Assembly (NCBI RefSeq): GCF_000518685.1
Contig: NZ_JAEB01000001.1
Coordinates: forward strand, 62,001-126,000
Length of the DNA: 64,000 nucleotides
Direction: 5' to 3'
From: Eubacterium xylanophilum ATCC 35991
GTDB lineage: Bacteria; Bacillota; Clostridia; Lachnospirales; Lachnospiraceae
The notes below the pieces were generated by a model that worked only from the letters and a program-made list of their open reading frames with translations, did not search any database and was not told the origin of the DNA. Made by a program: the position numbers and the translations under genes. Shown here piece after piece: positions 16,223 through 23,650 of the stretch. How positions within the stretch are numbered: position 1 is the stretch's first letter; every line of letters begins with the position of its first letter.

Positions 16223-18631
16223 ATGAGTCTAAGAATTGCACTTGCAGGTAATCCGAATAGTGGTAAAACCACGTTGTTTAATGCACTCACGGGTTCTAAT
16301 CAGTTTGTTGGAAACTGGCCGGGTGTAACTGTAGAGAAGAAGGAAGGAAAGCTCAAGAAGCACGATGATGTTGTTATCACTGACCTTCCGGGTATATATT
16401 CTCTATCGCCTTACACACTTGAGGAAGTAGTTGCCAGAAACTATTTGATTGGAGAGAGACCGGATGGTATTCTCAATATCATCGATGGAACTAACTTGGA
16501 GAGAAACCTCTATCTCACGACACAGTTGACTGAGCTTGGAATTCCGGTAGTAGTTGCCATCAATATGATGGATATTGTCAGAAAGAATGGCGATAAGATT
16601 AACATTGAGGAGTTATCTCGTCAGCTTGGATGTAAAGTAGTAGATATATCTGCTCTCAAGGGAGATGGAGTTATGGAAGCGGCTGAAGCGGCCATAGATG
16701 CTGCGAAGAGAAGTAAGACTGTACCGCTTCACACATTCTCTGGTCCGGTTGAACACGCTCTTGCCCACATCGAGGAGGCGATTATCCATGATATGCCGGA
16801 GGAACAGCAAAGATGGTATGCTATTAAGATATTTGAGCGAGATGACAAGGTTCTCGAGAAGATGAATATTCCGGCCGACAAGATGTCTCATATTGAGAAG
16901 GATATCGAGGCGGCTGAGACGGAGCTTGATGACGATGCGGAGAGTATTATCACAAATGAGAGATATATCTATATCGCACAAGTTGTCAAAGCTTGTTATA
17001 AAAAGAAGAATGCCGGTAAGGCATCTACGTCAGACAAGATTGATAAGATTGTAACGAATAGAATTTTGGGACTTCCTATATTTGCCTTAATAATGTTTTT
17101 GGTTTATTGGATTGCCATGGTCGGTGTTGGAGCATCGGCAACTGACTTCGCCAATGACAATTTGTTTGGAGATGGTTTCCATCTGTTTGGCATGGATGGC
17201 GGATATGAAGCTATTGCAGAAGAGTACAGTGGAGCATCTGCTATTGTCGATGGATATGATGCCTATGTAAAGGAAAATGGAAAGGCACCAACCGGAGACT
17301 TCCAGTATGATGTAGAAGATGAGGAAACTCTTGAAGTTTCTCAGGAGACAGCTAGTCTTGCAGATTACGAAGAAGCTAAGAAGACAGTTGAGAAGATTGG
17401 TGATGAACCAGATCCGGCTGATTATGGTACATGGGTACCAGGAATTCCGGCACTTGTAGAGAAGGGCTTGGATGCAGCCAATGCAGCAGAATGGCTCAAG
17501 GGCCTTGTGCTCGATGGAATTGTTGGTGGTGTAGGAGCAGTGCTTGGATTTGTTCCACAGATGCTCGTTCTGTTCTTGATGCTTGCATTCCTCGAGGCTT
17601 GCGGATATATGGCTCGTATCGCATTCGTGCTTGACCGTGTATTCAGAAAGTTCGGACTTTCAGGTAAGTCATTTATCCCTATGCTCGTTGCTGTAGGATG
17701 TGGAGTGCCCGGTGTTATGGCAAGTAGAACTATTGAAAATGAACGCGATCGTCGTATGACTATCATGACCACAACATTTATTCCTTGTGGTGCGAAGGTG
17801 CCATTTATCGCCATGATTGCAGGTGCTATCTTTGGCGGAAGTTCATTGAAGGCATCGATAGTGTCAACATCGGCGTACTTTATCGGAATGGCAGCAATAG
17901 TTGTTTCCGGAATTATGCTTAAGAAAACTAAGATGTTTGCTGGTGATCCGGCACCGTTTGATATGGAGCTCCCTCCATATCATCTCCCAACACTTGGCAA
18001 CGTACTTCGTTCAATGTGGGAGCGCGGATGGTCATTTATTAAAAAAGCTGGAACAGTGATACTTCTTTCCACTATTGTTATTTGGTTTACATCATTCTTT
18101 GGATTTACGGAAGATGGATTCCGTATGTTATCTGAGGAAGAGCTTGAGTTTTCACTACTTGCAAAGTTTGGTAGCGTGTTGTCATGGTTATTTATCCCAT
18201 TGGGATGGGGAAATTGGCAGGCAACGGTTGCATCTATTACCGGCCTTGTTGCAAAAGAAAACATTGTGGGAACTATGGGCATCCTTTATGGCAGTGGAGA
18301 ACTCACAACATGGCAAGCACTTGCAGCAGCCTTTACAGGTATTACAGGTTATTCATTCCTTGTATTCAACCTTTTGTGCGCTCCATGTTTCGCGGCTATT
18401 GGTGCTATCAAGCGTGAGATGAATAATGCCAAGTGGACTTGGTTTGCAATCCTATATCAATGTGGTTTCGCATATGTAATTGCATTTATGATCAACCAAT
18501 TTGGCGGATTGTTTACGGGAAACATGAATGTGATTGGAGTAGTTTTTGCAGTGGCGGCTCTCGTAGCTATGATTTATATGCTTTTCTTTAAGAAGTATAA
18601 GGAGGCTGACAAGCTTACAATCGCAAATTAG
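16223..18631 (+). CDS. feoB: Ferrous iron transporter FeoB with an extra extracytoplasmic insert
   Basis: An N-terminal G domain carries G1 GNPNSGKTTLFN, the switch region NWPGVTVEKKEG, G3 DLPGIYSLSPYT and G4 NMMD. A helical GDI-like region follows, and then the transporter core with gate motifs, including VGCGVPGVMASRT and IPCGAKVPF with the conserved cysteines. FeoB carries Fe2+ into the cell under anaerobic conditions. Unusually, about 100 acidic residues (about 309-410, rich in Asp, Glu and Tyr, e.g. DFQYDVEDEETLEV) are inserted after the first transmembrane helix and should lie outside the membrane. ATG 16223 fits AAAGGA spacing best; ATG 16217 in the same frame is possible. Confidence 0.96.
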   Translation: MSLRIALAGNPNSGKTTLFNALTGSNQFVGNWPGVTVEKKEGKLKKHDDVVITDLPGIYSLSPYTLEEVVARNYLIGERPDGILNIIDGTNLERNLYLTTQLTELGIPVVVAINMMDIVRKNGDKINIEELSRQLGCKVVDISALKGDGVMEAAEAAIDAAKRSKTVPLHTFSGPVEHALAHIEEAIIHDMPEEQQRWYAIKIFERDDKVLEKMNIPADKMSHIEKDIEAAETELDDDAESIITNERYIYIAQVVKACYKKKNAGKASTSDKIDKIVTNRILGLPIFALIMFLVYWIAMVGVGASATDFANDNLFGDGFHLFGMDGGYEAIAEEYSGASAIVDGYDAYVKENGKAPTGDFQYDVEDEETLEVSQETASLADYEEAKKTVEKIGDEPDPADYGTWVPGIPALVEKGLDAANAAEWLKGLVLDGIVGGVGAVLGFVPQMLVLFLMLAFLEACGYMARIAFVLDRVFRKFGLSGKSFIPMLVAVGCGVPGVMASRTIENERDRRMTIMTTTFIPCGAKVPFIAMIAGAIFGGSSLKASIVSTSAYFIGMAAIVVSGIMLKKTKMFAGDPAPFDMELPPYHLPTLGNVLRSMWERGWSFIKKAGTVILLSTIVIWFTSFFGFTEDGFRMLSEEELEFSLLAKFGSVLSWLFIPLGWGNWQATVASITGLVAKENIVGTMGILYGSGELTTWQALAAAFTGITGYSFLVFNLLCAPCFAAIGAIKREMNNAKWTWFAILYQCGFAYVIAFMINQFGGLFTGNMNVIGVVFAVAALVAMIYMLFFKKYKEADKLTIAN

Positions 18632-18651
18632 TTTTGGAGGGAGATGAAGTG

Positions 18652-18831
18652 ATGCTTGCATGGCTTACTATAAATCTCGGGACGATACTGATTACATTGG
18701 TATTAGTACTAATCGTCACATGTATAGTCCTCAAACTAATAAAAGATAAGAAACATGGCAAATCGTCATGCGGAGGAAATTGTGCTCATTGCAATATGTG
18801 TGCAGGGCATTCCTCAGGAAATAAAAGATGA
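18652..18831 (+). CDS. FeoB-associated Cys-rich membrane peptide
   Basis: A 59-residue protein with one N-terminal transmembrane helix (LAWLTINLGTILITLVLVLI) and a short basic tail ending in CGGNCAHCNMCAGHS. This is the pattern of the small FeoB-associated proteins found after feoB in Firmicutes. The four cysteines and two histidines in 16 residues look like a metal-binding site, which suggests delivery or sensing of iron at FeoB. GGAGGGAG lies eight bases before the ATG, 20 bases after the feoB stop. It is the last gene of the operon. Confidence 0.88.
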   Translation: MLAWLTINLGTILITLVLVLIVTCIVLKLIKDKKHGKSSCGGNCAHCNMCAGHSSGNKR

Positions 18832-18835
18832 ATTA

Positions 18836-18971
18836 ATTGTCTTACGAACGACGTGAGTAAGACCAGCGATATGCGTTTCCGATAATTGTCTTACGAACGA
18901 CGTGAGTAAGACCAGCGATATGCGTTTATTGTCTTACGAACAACGTGAGTAAGACCAGCAATATGCGTTTC
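18836..18971. repeat. Three tandem copies of the palindromic repeat, right of the feo operon
   Basis: Units begin at 18836, 18885 and 18928 and read ATTGTCTTACGAACGACG, TGAGTAAGACCAGC, then RATATGCGTTT, nearly identical to each other. They are the reverse complement of the units at 15541-15627. Each can fold as GTCTTAC/GTAAGAC. The 324-base gap between the Cys-rich peptide and the hydrolase (18832-19156) holds these repeats, a terminator, then AT-rich leader DNA with a short G-rich stretch near 19035-19052 and no other gene. Confidence 0.88.
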
Positions 18972-18980
18972 AAATTAAGA

Positions 18981-19009
18981 ACCGCTACAGCTTTGCTGTG
19001 GCGGTTTTT
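18981..19009 (+). terminator. Intrinsic terminator of the feo operon
   Basis: Stem ACCGCTACAGC-TTT-GCTGTGGCGGT with one G-U pair, followed by five T. Confidence 0.93.
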
Positions 19010-19156
19010 GCAATTATAGTGACTGTTGGTGGAAAAGAACGGGGGCGGGGAGATAAGTTGAAGAAATATTCCGAATATGGTAAGATAGAATTGTTGATTT
19101 TATGATATGAGCTTATCAATATAGTTAGAGTAAAATCGAAGAGATAAGGAGTATAT

Positions 19157-19960
19157 ATGATTGAAAAGATACTACATTCGGAATCAGGAGATGTACATTA
19201 TTGGATATCAGAATCAGTTAACAATGAGGCATTATCGCTATTTTTTCTCCATGGCTTGACAGCAACTCATGAGTTGTTTATAAACCAAGTGAATTATTTT
19301 GAAAAAGAATATAATGTAATAGTATGGGATGCACCTGCACATGGGTTATCCAGACCGTATTGCAATTTCTCATATGAAAAGGCAGCAAATGATGCGGTTA
19401 ATATTTTGAAGGAAAACCGAATTGAATCCGCAGTGTTCATTGGCCAGTCTATGGGTGGATACATGGCTCAATCTGTTATTAAGAGATTTCCGAATTATGT
19501 TAAAGCATTTGTATCAATTGACAGCACTCCCTTTGGTGAGAAGTATTACTCAAAATTTGACAGGTGGATACTTAAGCACTTTGAGGGAATGGCAAAGATG
19601 TATCCTGACAAGTCCCTTCGCAAAGCTATAGCAAAGCAGAATACAAATTCCAAGCATGCATATGATAATATGTATAAAATGGTGTCGATATACGATAAAG
19701 CTGAATTATGTCACCTAATGGCAGTGGGGTATGCAGGTTTTATGGAGGATAATAGTGACATTCATATTGACTGCCCCGTTCTATTGATCGTTGGTGAGTG
19801 TGATAACACAGGAAAGGTCCATAAGTATAACAAGGAGTGGGCGAAGGATATAAATGTTCCAATAACATGGATTAAAGATGCAGCTCATAACTCAAATGAC
19901 GATCAACCAGAGCAAGTAAATAGGTGTATTAAAGAGTTTTTGATTAGCATTGTAGATTAA
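19157..19960 (+). CDS. Alpha/beta hydrolase (267 aa)
   Basis: Standard alpha/beta-hydrolase order: oxyanion-hole motif HGLTA, the strand VIVWDAPAHGLS, the nucleophile elbow GQSMGG, the acid region VGECDNTGKV and the catalytic histidine in DAAHNSN. Together these form a Ser-Asp-His triad. Substrate unknown; the closest general types are esterases and MhpC/BioH-like hydrolases. No signal peptide, so cytoplasmic. The ATG follows AAGGAG. It ends 10 bases before the ATG of a phosphatase fragment, suggesting that the hydrolase and phosphatase once formed an operon. Confidence 0.85.
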   Translation: MIEKILHSESGDVHYWISESVNNEALSLFFLHGLTATHELFINQVNYFEKEYNVIVWDAPAHGLSRPYCNFSYEKAANDAVNILKENRIESAVFIGQSMGGYMAQSVIKRFPNYVKAFVSIDSTPFGEKYYSKFDRWILKHFEGMAKMYPDKSLRKAIAKQNTNSKHAYDNMYKMVSIYDKAELCHLMAVGYAGFMEDNSDIHIDCPVLLIVGECDNTGKVHKYNKEWAKDINVPITWIKDAAHNSNDDQPEQVNRCIKEFLISIVD

Positions 19961-19970
19961 GGAGAAGAAA

Positions 19971-20000
19971 ATGGTTAGAGTACTATTCGTCTGCCACGGC
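19971..20000 (+). pseudogene. 5' remnant of a low-molecular-weight phosphotyrosine phosphatase gene
   Basis: GGAGaagaaa followed by ATG encodes MVRVLFVCHG, the first ten residues of the phosphatase family up to the active-site cysteine. The similarity then stops abruptly (next residues PLPTERS; frame closes at 20054). The same DNA, with 18 identical bases, begins the intact gene at 23651. The CHG here is nearer the family consensus than the CWG of the intact gene, so this may be the start of the original resident gene, cut by the island. Confidence 0.7.
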
Positions 20001-20031
20001 CCTCTACCAACCGAGCGGTCAAAAAAAATAA

Positions 20032-20088
20032 CTAACATAAATATTGAAAACTAACATCCTATATGTTAATATAAAATAAAAATGTTAG
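20032..20088 (+). promoter_or_regulatory. Promoter with symmetric four-box operator for the AbiE-like pair
   Basis: TTGAAA (20044-20049) and TAATAT (20067-20072) are 17 bp apart. CTAACAT occurs at 20032 and 20051. Its complement, ATGTTAR, occurs at 20063 and 20082. All four boxes are symmetric about base 20060, with 19 bp between like boxes. They cover the -35, spacer, -10 and the start of the transcript. AbiEi antitoxins repress their own promoter at inverted repeats, so this fits autoregulation. Confidence 0.75.
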
Positions 20089-20099
20089 AAGGCGATTAT

Positions 20100-21065
20100 A
20101 TGAAGAAACTATTCGAGCAGGTATATGGACGAAAACTAGATTATTTTGAAGAGATAAAATATTCGTTACCTCTTTATTTACAAGACGGCAAGAAATTCTA
20201 CAGGGTGTCTGTTTCAGGGAAGAAGTTTGTTGTTGTGTTTTCCGAAACACAAGAGCGATTTAATATAAAAACCTTGAAAAAGCAGCTGACATCCTATCAA
20301 AATGTCATAAAAGAGGATGTTGTTTACGGCTTTGGAAAGATCAGTTCTTTTCAGCGTAAGAGCATGATAGAGAATGAAATACCTTTTGTATCTCGTAATG
20401 GGCAGATGTATCTGCCGTTCATGGGGGTATTATTTGGGAAGTGCGCCAAAGGAGAGGATATCGTCAAAGACCACTTTGCGCCGGGTTCGCAAGTTCTTTT
20501 CCTCCTGTTTTTATATGAAAACGATAGTTATACGAAACTTGAGGCGGCAAAAAGGCTGCAGGTTTTACCGATGACCATATCCAGAGCATCAAAGCAATTG
20601 CTTGAAAAAGGCTTGATAGAGGAAAAGAAGCAGGGCACTGAAATTGTAATGACGGTTAGTGTTAAGGATCGAAGAGAGCTGTACAGTAAAGCAGAGAAAT
20701 ACCTTATTAATCCGGTTCAAAGTTTTTTGTATTTGCCTAACGGTAGGGTAGATAGCAGCACACCTGCATCCGGAGAATTCAGTTTATCTCAGAGATCTGA
20801 CATGGGCTATCCAAAGTATGTTGAGTATGCTTTATACAAAGACTTGCCTTTTTTTAAAGGGTTAACTTCTGTGGATCCAGATCTGAATTATGAGACTGAT
20901 ATTGTCCGCATCCAAAAATGGAAATATAATCCGCTATTGTTTTCGTGTAATGGGCAAGTCGACCCGGTCTCTCTTATTTGTACGTTTGCGGATAGCAGGG
21001 ACGAGAGAATTCATAAGTGTCTTGAACAGGTAAAGGAGGAAATCTGGAATTGGCAGATAATATAG
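20100..21065 (+). CDS. AbiEi-like antitoxin/winged-helix regulator (321 aa)
   Basis: A central winged helix-turn-helix at about residues 140-185 (YTKLEAAKRLQVLPMTISRASKQLLEKGLI) sits between an N-terminal domain of about 135 residues and a C-terminal domain of about 130. The C-terminal half (VEYALYKDLPFF...QKWKYNPLLFS) resembles the antitoxin part of AbiEi-type proteins, but the HTH is internal rather than at the N-terminus as in classical AbiEi. The start is ATG 20100, seven bases after AGAAGG; ATG 20082 lies inside an operator box. It overlaps the nucleotidyltransferase gene by 16 bases, the usual toxin-antitoxin arrangement. Type IV antitoxins act by opposing the toxin without binding it directly. 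Confidence 0.72.
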   Translation: MKKLFEQVYGRKLDYFEEIKYSLPLYLQDGKKFYRVSVSGKKFVVVFSETQERFNIKTLKKQLTSYQNVIKEDVVYGFGKISSFQRKSMIENEIPFVSRNGQMYLPFMGVLFGKCAKGEDIVKDHFAPGSQVLFLLFLYENDSYTKLEAAKRLQVLPMTISRASKQLLEKGLIEEKKQGTEIVMTVSVKDRRELYSKAEKYLINPVQSFLYLPNGRVDSSTPASGEFSLSQRSDMGYPKYVEYALYKDLPFFKGLTSVDPDLNYETDIVRIQKWKYNPLLFSCNGQVDPVSLICTFADSRDERIHKCLEQVKEEIWNWQII

Positions 21066-21802
21066 AATTAAAGAACAATCTTATGTCTTTTCGTGAGACA
21101 TTCCGAGAGTATACAGATTATTATACCGTAATAGGCGGAACGGCATGTATGATCCTCATGGAAGAGGCAAGCAGAGATTTTAGAGCTACAAAGGATATTG
21201 ATATGATCCTAATCATGGAGGATGGTGGGAGGGAATTTTGTGAGACTTTTTGGAAATACATTCTGCGTGGGAAATATACATGTGGTTGGAAGGATTCTGA
21301 ACCACATTATTACAGATTCACAGAACCGCTCCCGGGATTTCCGTCACAGATAGAGTTGTTTTCCAGACGCGCAGATTTTGAACTGGATTCTCGTATTATT
21401 CCTGTTCATATAGATGATGATGTATCCAGTCTGTCTGCAATCGCTTTGGATGAAGATTTCTATGCTTTTATGAAAGAAGGACGAAGAGTAGTCGATGATA
21501 TCTCGATTTTAGGAGCTGAGTACATTATTCCATTCAAAATGTATGCATGGCTTAATAATACCGACTTGAAAAAGCGGGGAAAGAAAGTCAATTCGGATGA
21601 TATCAAAAAGCATAAGAATGATGTGTTCCGTTTGCTGCCATTGATCAATCCTGATGTAAAGATCCAAACAGGTGGAAATGTTAGAGGTACAGTTCTTTCC
21701 TTTATTGAGAAGATGGGACCGGAAGCTGTTGCTGACGAATTCCTCTCAAACGGAAGGACGAAAGAAGAAACACTGGATATCTTCAGAAAGGTATACATAT
21801 AA
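21050..21802 (+). CDS. AbiEii-like nucleotidyltransferase toxin (250 aa)
   Basis: The fold signature of polymerase-beta-type nucleotidyltransferases is present: VIGGTA at residues 27-32 and the metal-binding DID at 49-51 (ATKDIDMILI), followed by beta strands with FPSQIELFSR. AbiEii toxins are NTases that attack tRNA or other nucleic acid and cause phage-triggered growth arrest. The length is near the lower end of the family (usually about 250-300). It starts at TTG, ten bases after AAGGAGG, inside the end of the antitoxin gene. A resistance or housekeeping NTase is an alternative, but the pairing with an upstream HTH protein and the island context favour a toxin-antitoxin role. Confidence 0.72.
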   Translation: MADNIELKNNLMSFRETFREYTDYYTVIGGTACMILMEEASRDFRATKDIDMILIMEDGGREFCETFWKYILRGKYTCGWKDSEPHYYRFTEPLPGFPSQIELFSRRADFELDSRIIPVHIDDDVSSLSAIALDEDFYAFMKEGRRVVDDISILGAEYIIPFKMYAWLNNTDLKKRGKKVNSDDIKKHKNDVFRLLPLINPDVKIQTGGNVRGTVLSFIEKMGPEAVADEFLSNGRTKEETLDIFRKVYI

Positions 21803-21823
21803 ATTGGGGGATAGAGAGGTATT

Positions 21824-21973
21824 GTGACGGATTTCACAAATGATCCCTTGGAATCAGAATATTGTTCGACTTCTTTCGGATTTAAGGGATGAATATATAA
21901 AACAAGGTTTGGAGGACATGTGATCATGGAATATGAGAGTGAGCTGTTTGAAGGGATTGATGATCAGAGATGA
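21824..21973 (+). other. Intergenic stretch with short ORFs, probably a decayed gene or leader peptide
   Basis: Three small frames fill this gap. One begins at GTG 21824, one is MIPWNQNIVRLLSDLRDEYI and onward (21840-21923), and one is a 15-residue peptide MEYESELFEGIDDQR (21926-21973). The last has a strong GGAGG and its stop overlaps the next start as ATGA. It may couple translation into the fusion gene, which has no good Shine-Dalgarno of its own. The coding-like texture suggests remnants of an older gene. Confidence 0.35.
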
Positions 21974-23577
21974 GTGAACTAAGTTACAAAATATCCACAT
22001 TGTTTCGTAAATGTGGACTGGGGAATGTATGCGGTACCATAGAGCCGGTCTCCGGCGGGCTTATGCATAGGATGTATAAAGTCAGGACGGAATCGAAGAT
22101 ATATGCAGTTAAATGCCTGAATCCCGAGGTTATGAAGCGTCCCAGGGCTTTGGATAATTATGCAAGGGCGGAAGAGCTTGAGAACATTTTAGAGAAAGAG
22201 GGGATTCCAATCGTTCCGGCGCTTTCTTTTGACGGAAAGAAGATGATAGAGGATGATGGACGGTATTATTATATTTTCCGATGGCAGGAGGGAAGCATTA
22301 CAGATTATAACGCCATATCGAAGCAGCAATGCTATATGGCGGGTGAGATTCTGGGAAGGGTCCATAAGATTGATCCTCAGAATACAGAGCCGGAAGAGCC
22401 TGAGGTCAGTGATATAGATTTTGAAGCATATGCGTCCGAGGCTGATAAGGGAAAAAGCGTCATTGCCGGGCTGATCACTGATAATCTGCTTCTTCTTAAG
22501 GAAGCTCAGGATAAACTGAATAACGCAAGACGAATGCTGCCTGTTATGAGTGCGATAGATGATCCGGATATGGATCCTAAGAACATCATGTGGAATGAAG
22601 ATAAGGCGTATGTGATAGATCTTGAATGTCTTGAGAGAGGTAACCCAATCGCCACCTGTCTGGATCTGGCCCTTCAATGGGCGGGGACTGTTAATGCTAA
22701 GTATTCCAAAGAAAACCTGGCTGCTTTTTATGAAGGATATCTGTCTTCCTATGACAACGGATTTCGTTCCTATGATGAATTGTTTGGGATAAGCTATACT
22801 TGGGTGGAGTGGCTTGAATATAATATCCGGCGTGCGCTTGGAATAGAAGGCTCAAACGAAGAAGACATAAGGCTTGGAGAAGAAGAGGTTAAGAATACGA
22901 TAGAGCGGATTAAGTATCTCAGCAATATCGAGGAAGATGTATGCGGTGTACTTGACGGTCTGAAGGCTTCGGATCCGAAAAAGTATAAGACGCATGATAA
23001 TAAGCTGTGCTATGTTGACCTTTTGTTTGAGAGTGAGCTGCAGGAAATACCTCAGAAGGACCTGCCTGAGGGCTATCGTTTTGCGATGTATAAACCAGGT
23101 GATAAGACTGCATGGATAAATATAGAATTGTCTGCGGAAGAGGTACTTGATTATAAGCATGGCGAGGAATGCTGGGAACGTTACTATGGCGGGCGTGAAG
23201 ATGAACTTCCGGAGAGAATGATATTTATAGAGAACAGCACCGGTGAGAAGATAGCCACGGCAACGGCATTCTATGATATTCATGGAGACAGCAGACCCGG
23301 AGAAGGTCAGCTTCACTGGGTTGCGGTCAAGAAGGAAGAACAGGGTAAGGGCCTTTCGAAACCCCTTATCACATATACTTTGGGAGTCATGAAAGAATTG
23401 GGTTATGAAAAAGTAAAGATCCATACCCAGACCAATACCTGGCTTGCCTGTAAAGTGTATTATGATCTGGGGTTCAGACCTGAAAGGGAAAGTCTTGTAA
23501 AAAACAGATTTGGATGGAAAATGGTAAGTCAATTAACGGGAAGAGTTGCACCTTATTTTGCACCTTTTGGCGGATAA
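21970..23577 (+). CDS. Phosphotransferase (APH/choline kinase-like) fused to a GNAT acetyltransferase (535 aa)
   Basis: Residues about 1-330 are an APH-type kinase-like domain: IEPVSGGLMHRMYKV (phosphate-binding strand region), IYAVKCLN (Lys), and the catalytic DPDMDPKN at 198-205, where the usual HxDxxxxN histidine is replaced by Asp while Asp200 and Asn205 stay. VIDLE follows at 215-219 (metal-binding Asp). Residues about 355-520 are a GNAT domain with LHWVAVKKEEQGKGLS (acetyl-CoA loop) and the terminal YYDLGFRPE. The domain order is the reverse of the well-known AAC(6')-APH(2'') resistance enzyme. Substrate unknown; a drug or small metabolite is possible. Codons are more GC-rich than in flanking genes. 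It closes the island. Confidence 0.8.
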   Translation: MSELSYKISTLFRKCGLGNVCGTIEPVSGGLMHRMYKVRTESKIYAVKCLNPEVMKRPRALDNYARAEELENILEKEGIPIVPALSFDGKKMIEDDGRYYYIFRWQEGSITDYNAISKQQCYMAGEILGRVHKIDPQNTEPEEPEVSDIDFEAYASEADKGKSVIAGLITDNLLLLKEAQDKLNNARRMLPVMSAIDDPDMDPKNIMWNEDKAYVIDLECLERGNPIATCLDLALQWAGTVNAKYSKENLAAFYEGYLSSYDNGFRSYDELFGISYTWVEWLEYNIRRALGIEGSNEEDIRLGEEEVKNTIERIKYLSNIEEDVCGVLDGLKASDPKKYKTHDNKLCYVDLLFESELQEIPQKDLPEGYRFAMYKPGDKTAWINIELSAEEVLDYKHGEECWERYYGGREDELPERMIFIENSTGEKIATATAFYDIHGDSRPGEGQLHWVAVKKEEQGKGLSKPLITYTLGVMKELGYEKVKIHTQTNTWLACKVYYDLGFRPERESLVKNRFGWKMVSQLTGRVAPYFAPFGG

Positions 23578-23623
23578 AATATGCCAAAATATGCAAAGAC
23601 ATGCTAAATCGTGAAGGTGCAAC
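23545..23623. repeat. Nested inverted repeats at the right end of the island
   Basis: Outer arms GTTGCACCTT (23545-23554) and AAGGTGCAAC (23614-23623) are perfect complements. Inside lies TTGCA-cc-TTTTGGC (23558-23571) paired with GCCAAAA-ta-TGCAA (23583-23596). The structure spans the stop codon of the fusion gene. There is no T-run, so it is not a textbook terminator. Confidence 0.75.
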
Positions 23624-23650
23624 AATTCAGTATTTATGAGGTTTTGAGAG

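Noticed and set aside
18836-18971. Three evenly spaced repeats that could suggest a CRISPR array
   Set aside because: Units are contiguous or separated by 0-5 bases, with no spacers, and the same unit occurs elsewhere inverted; no cas genes.
20100-20700. MarR-family single regulator unrelated to toxin-antitoxin function
   Set aside because: The winged helix alone would allow this, but the overlap with an NTase gene and the C-terminal domain fit AbiEi better.
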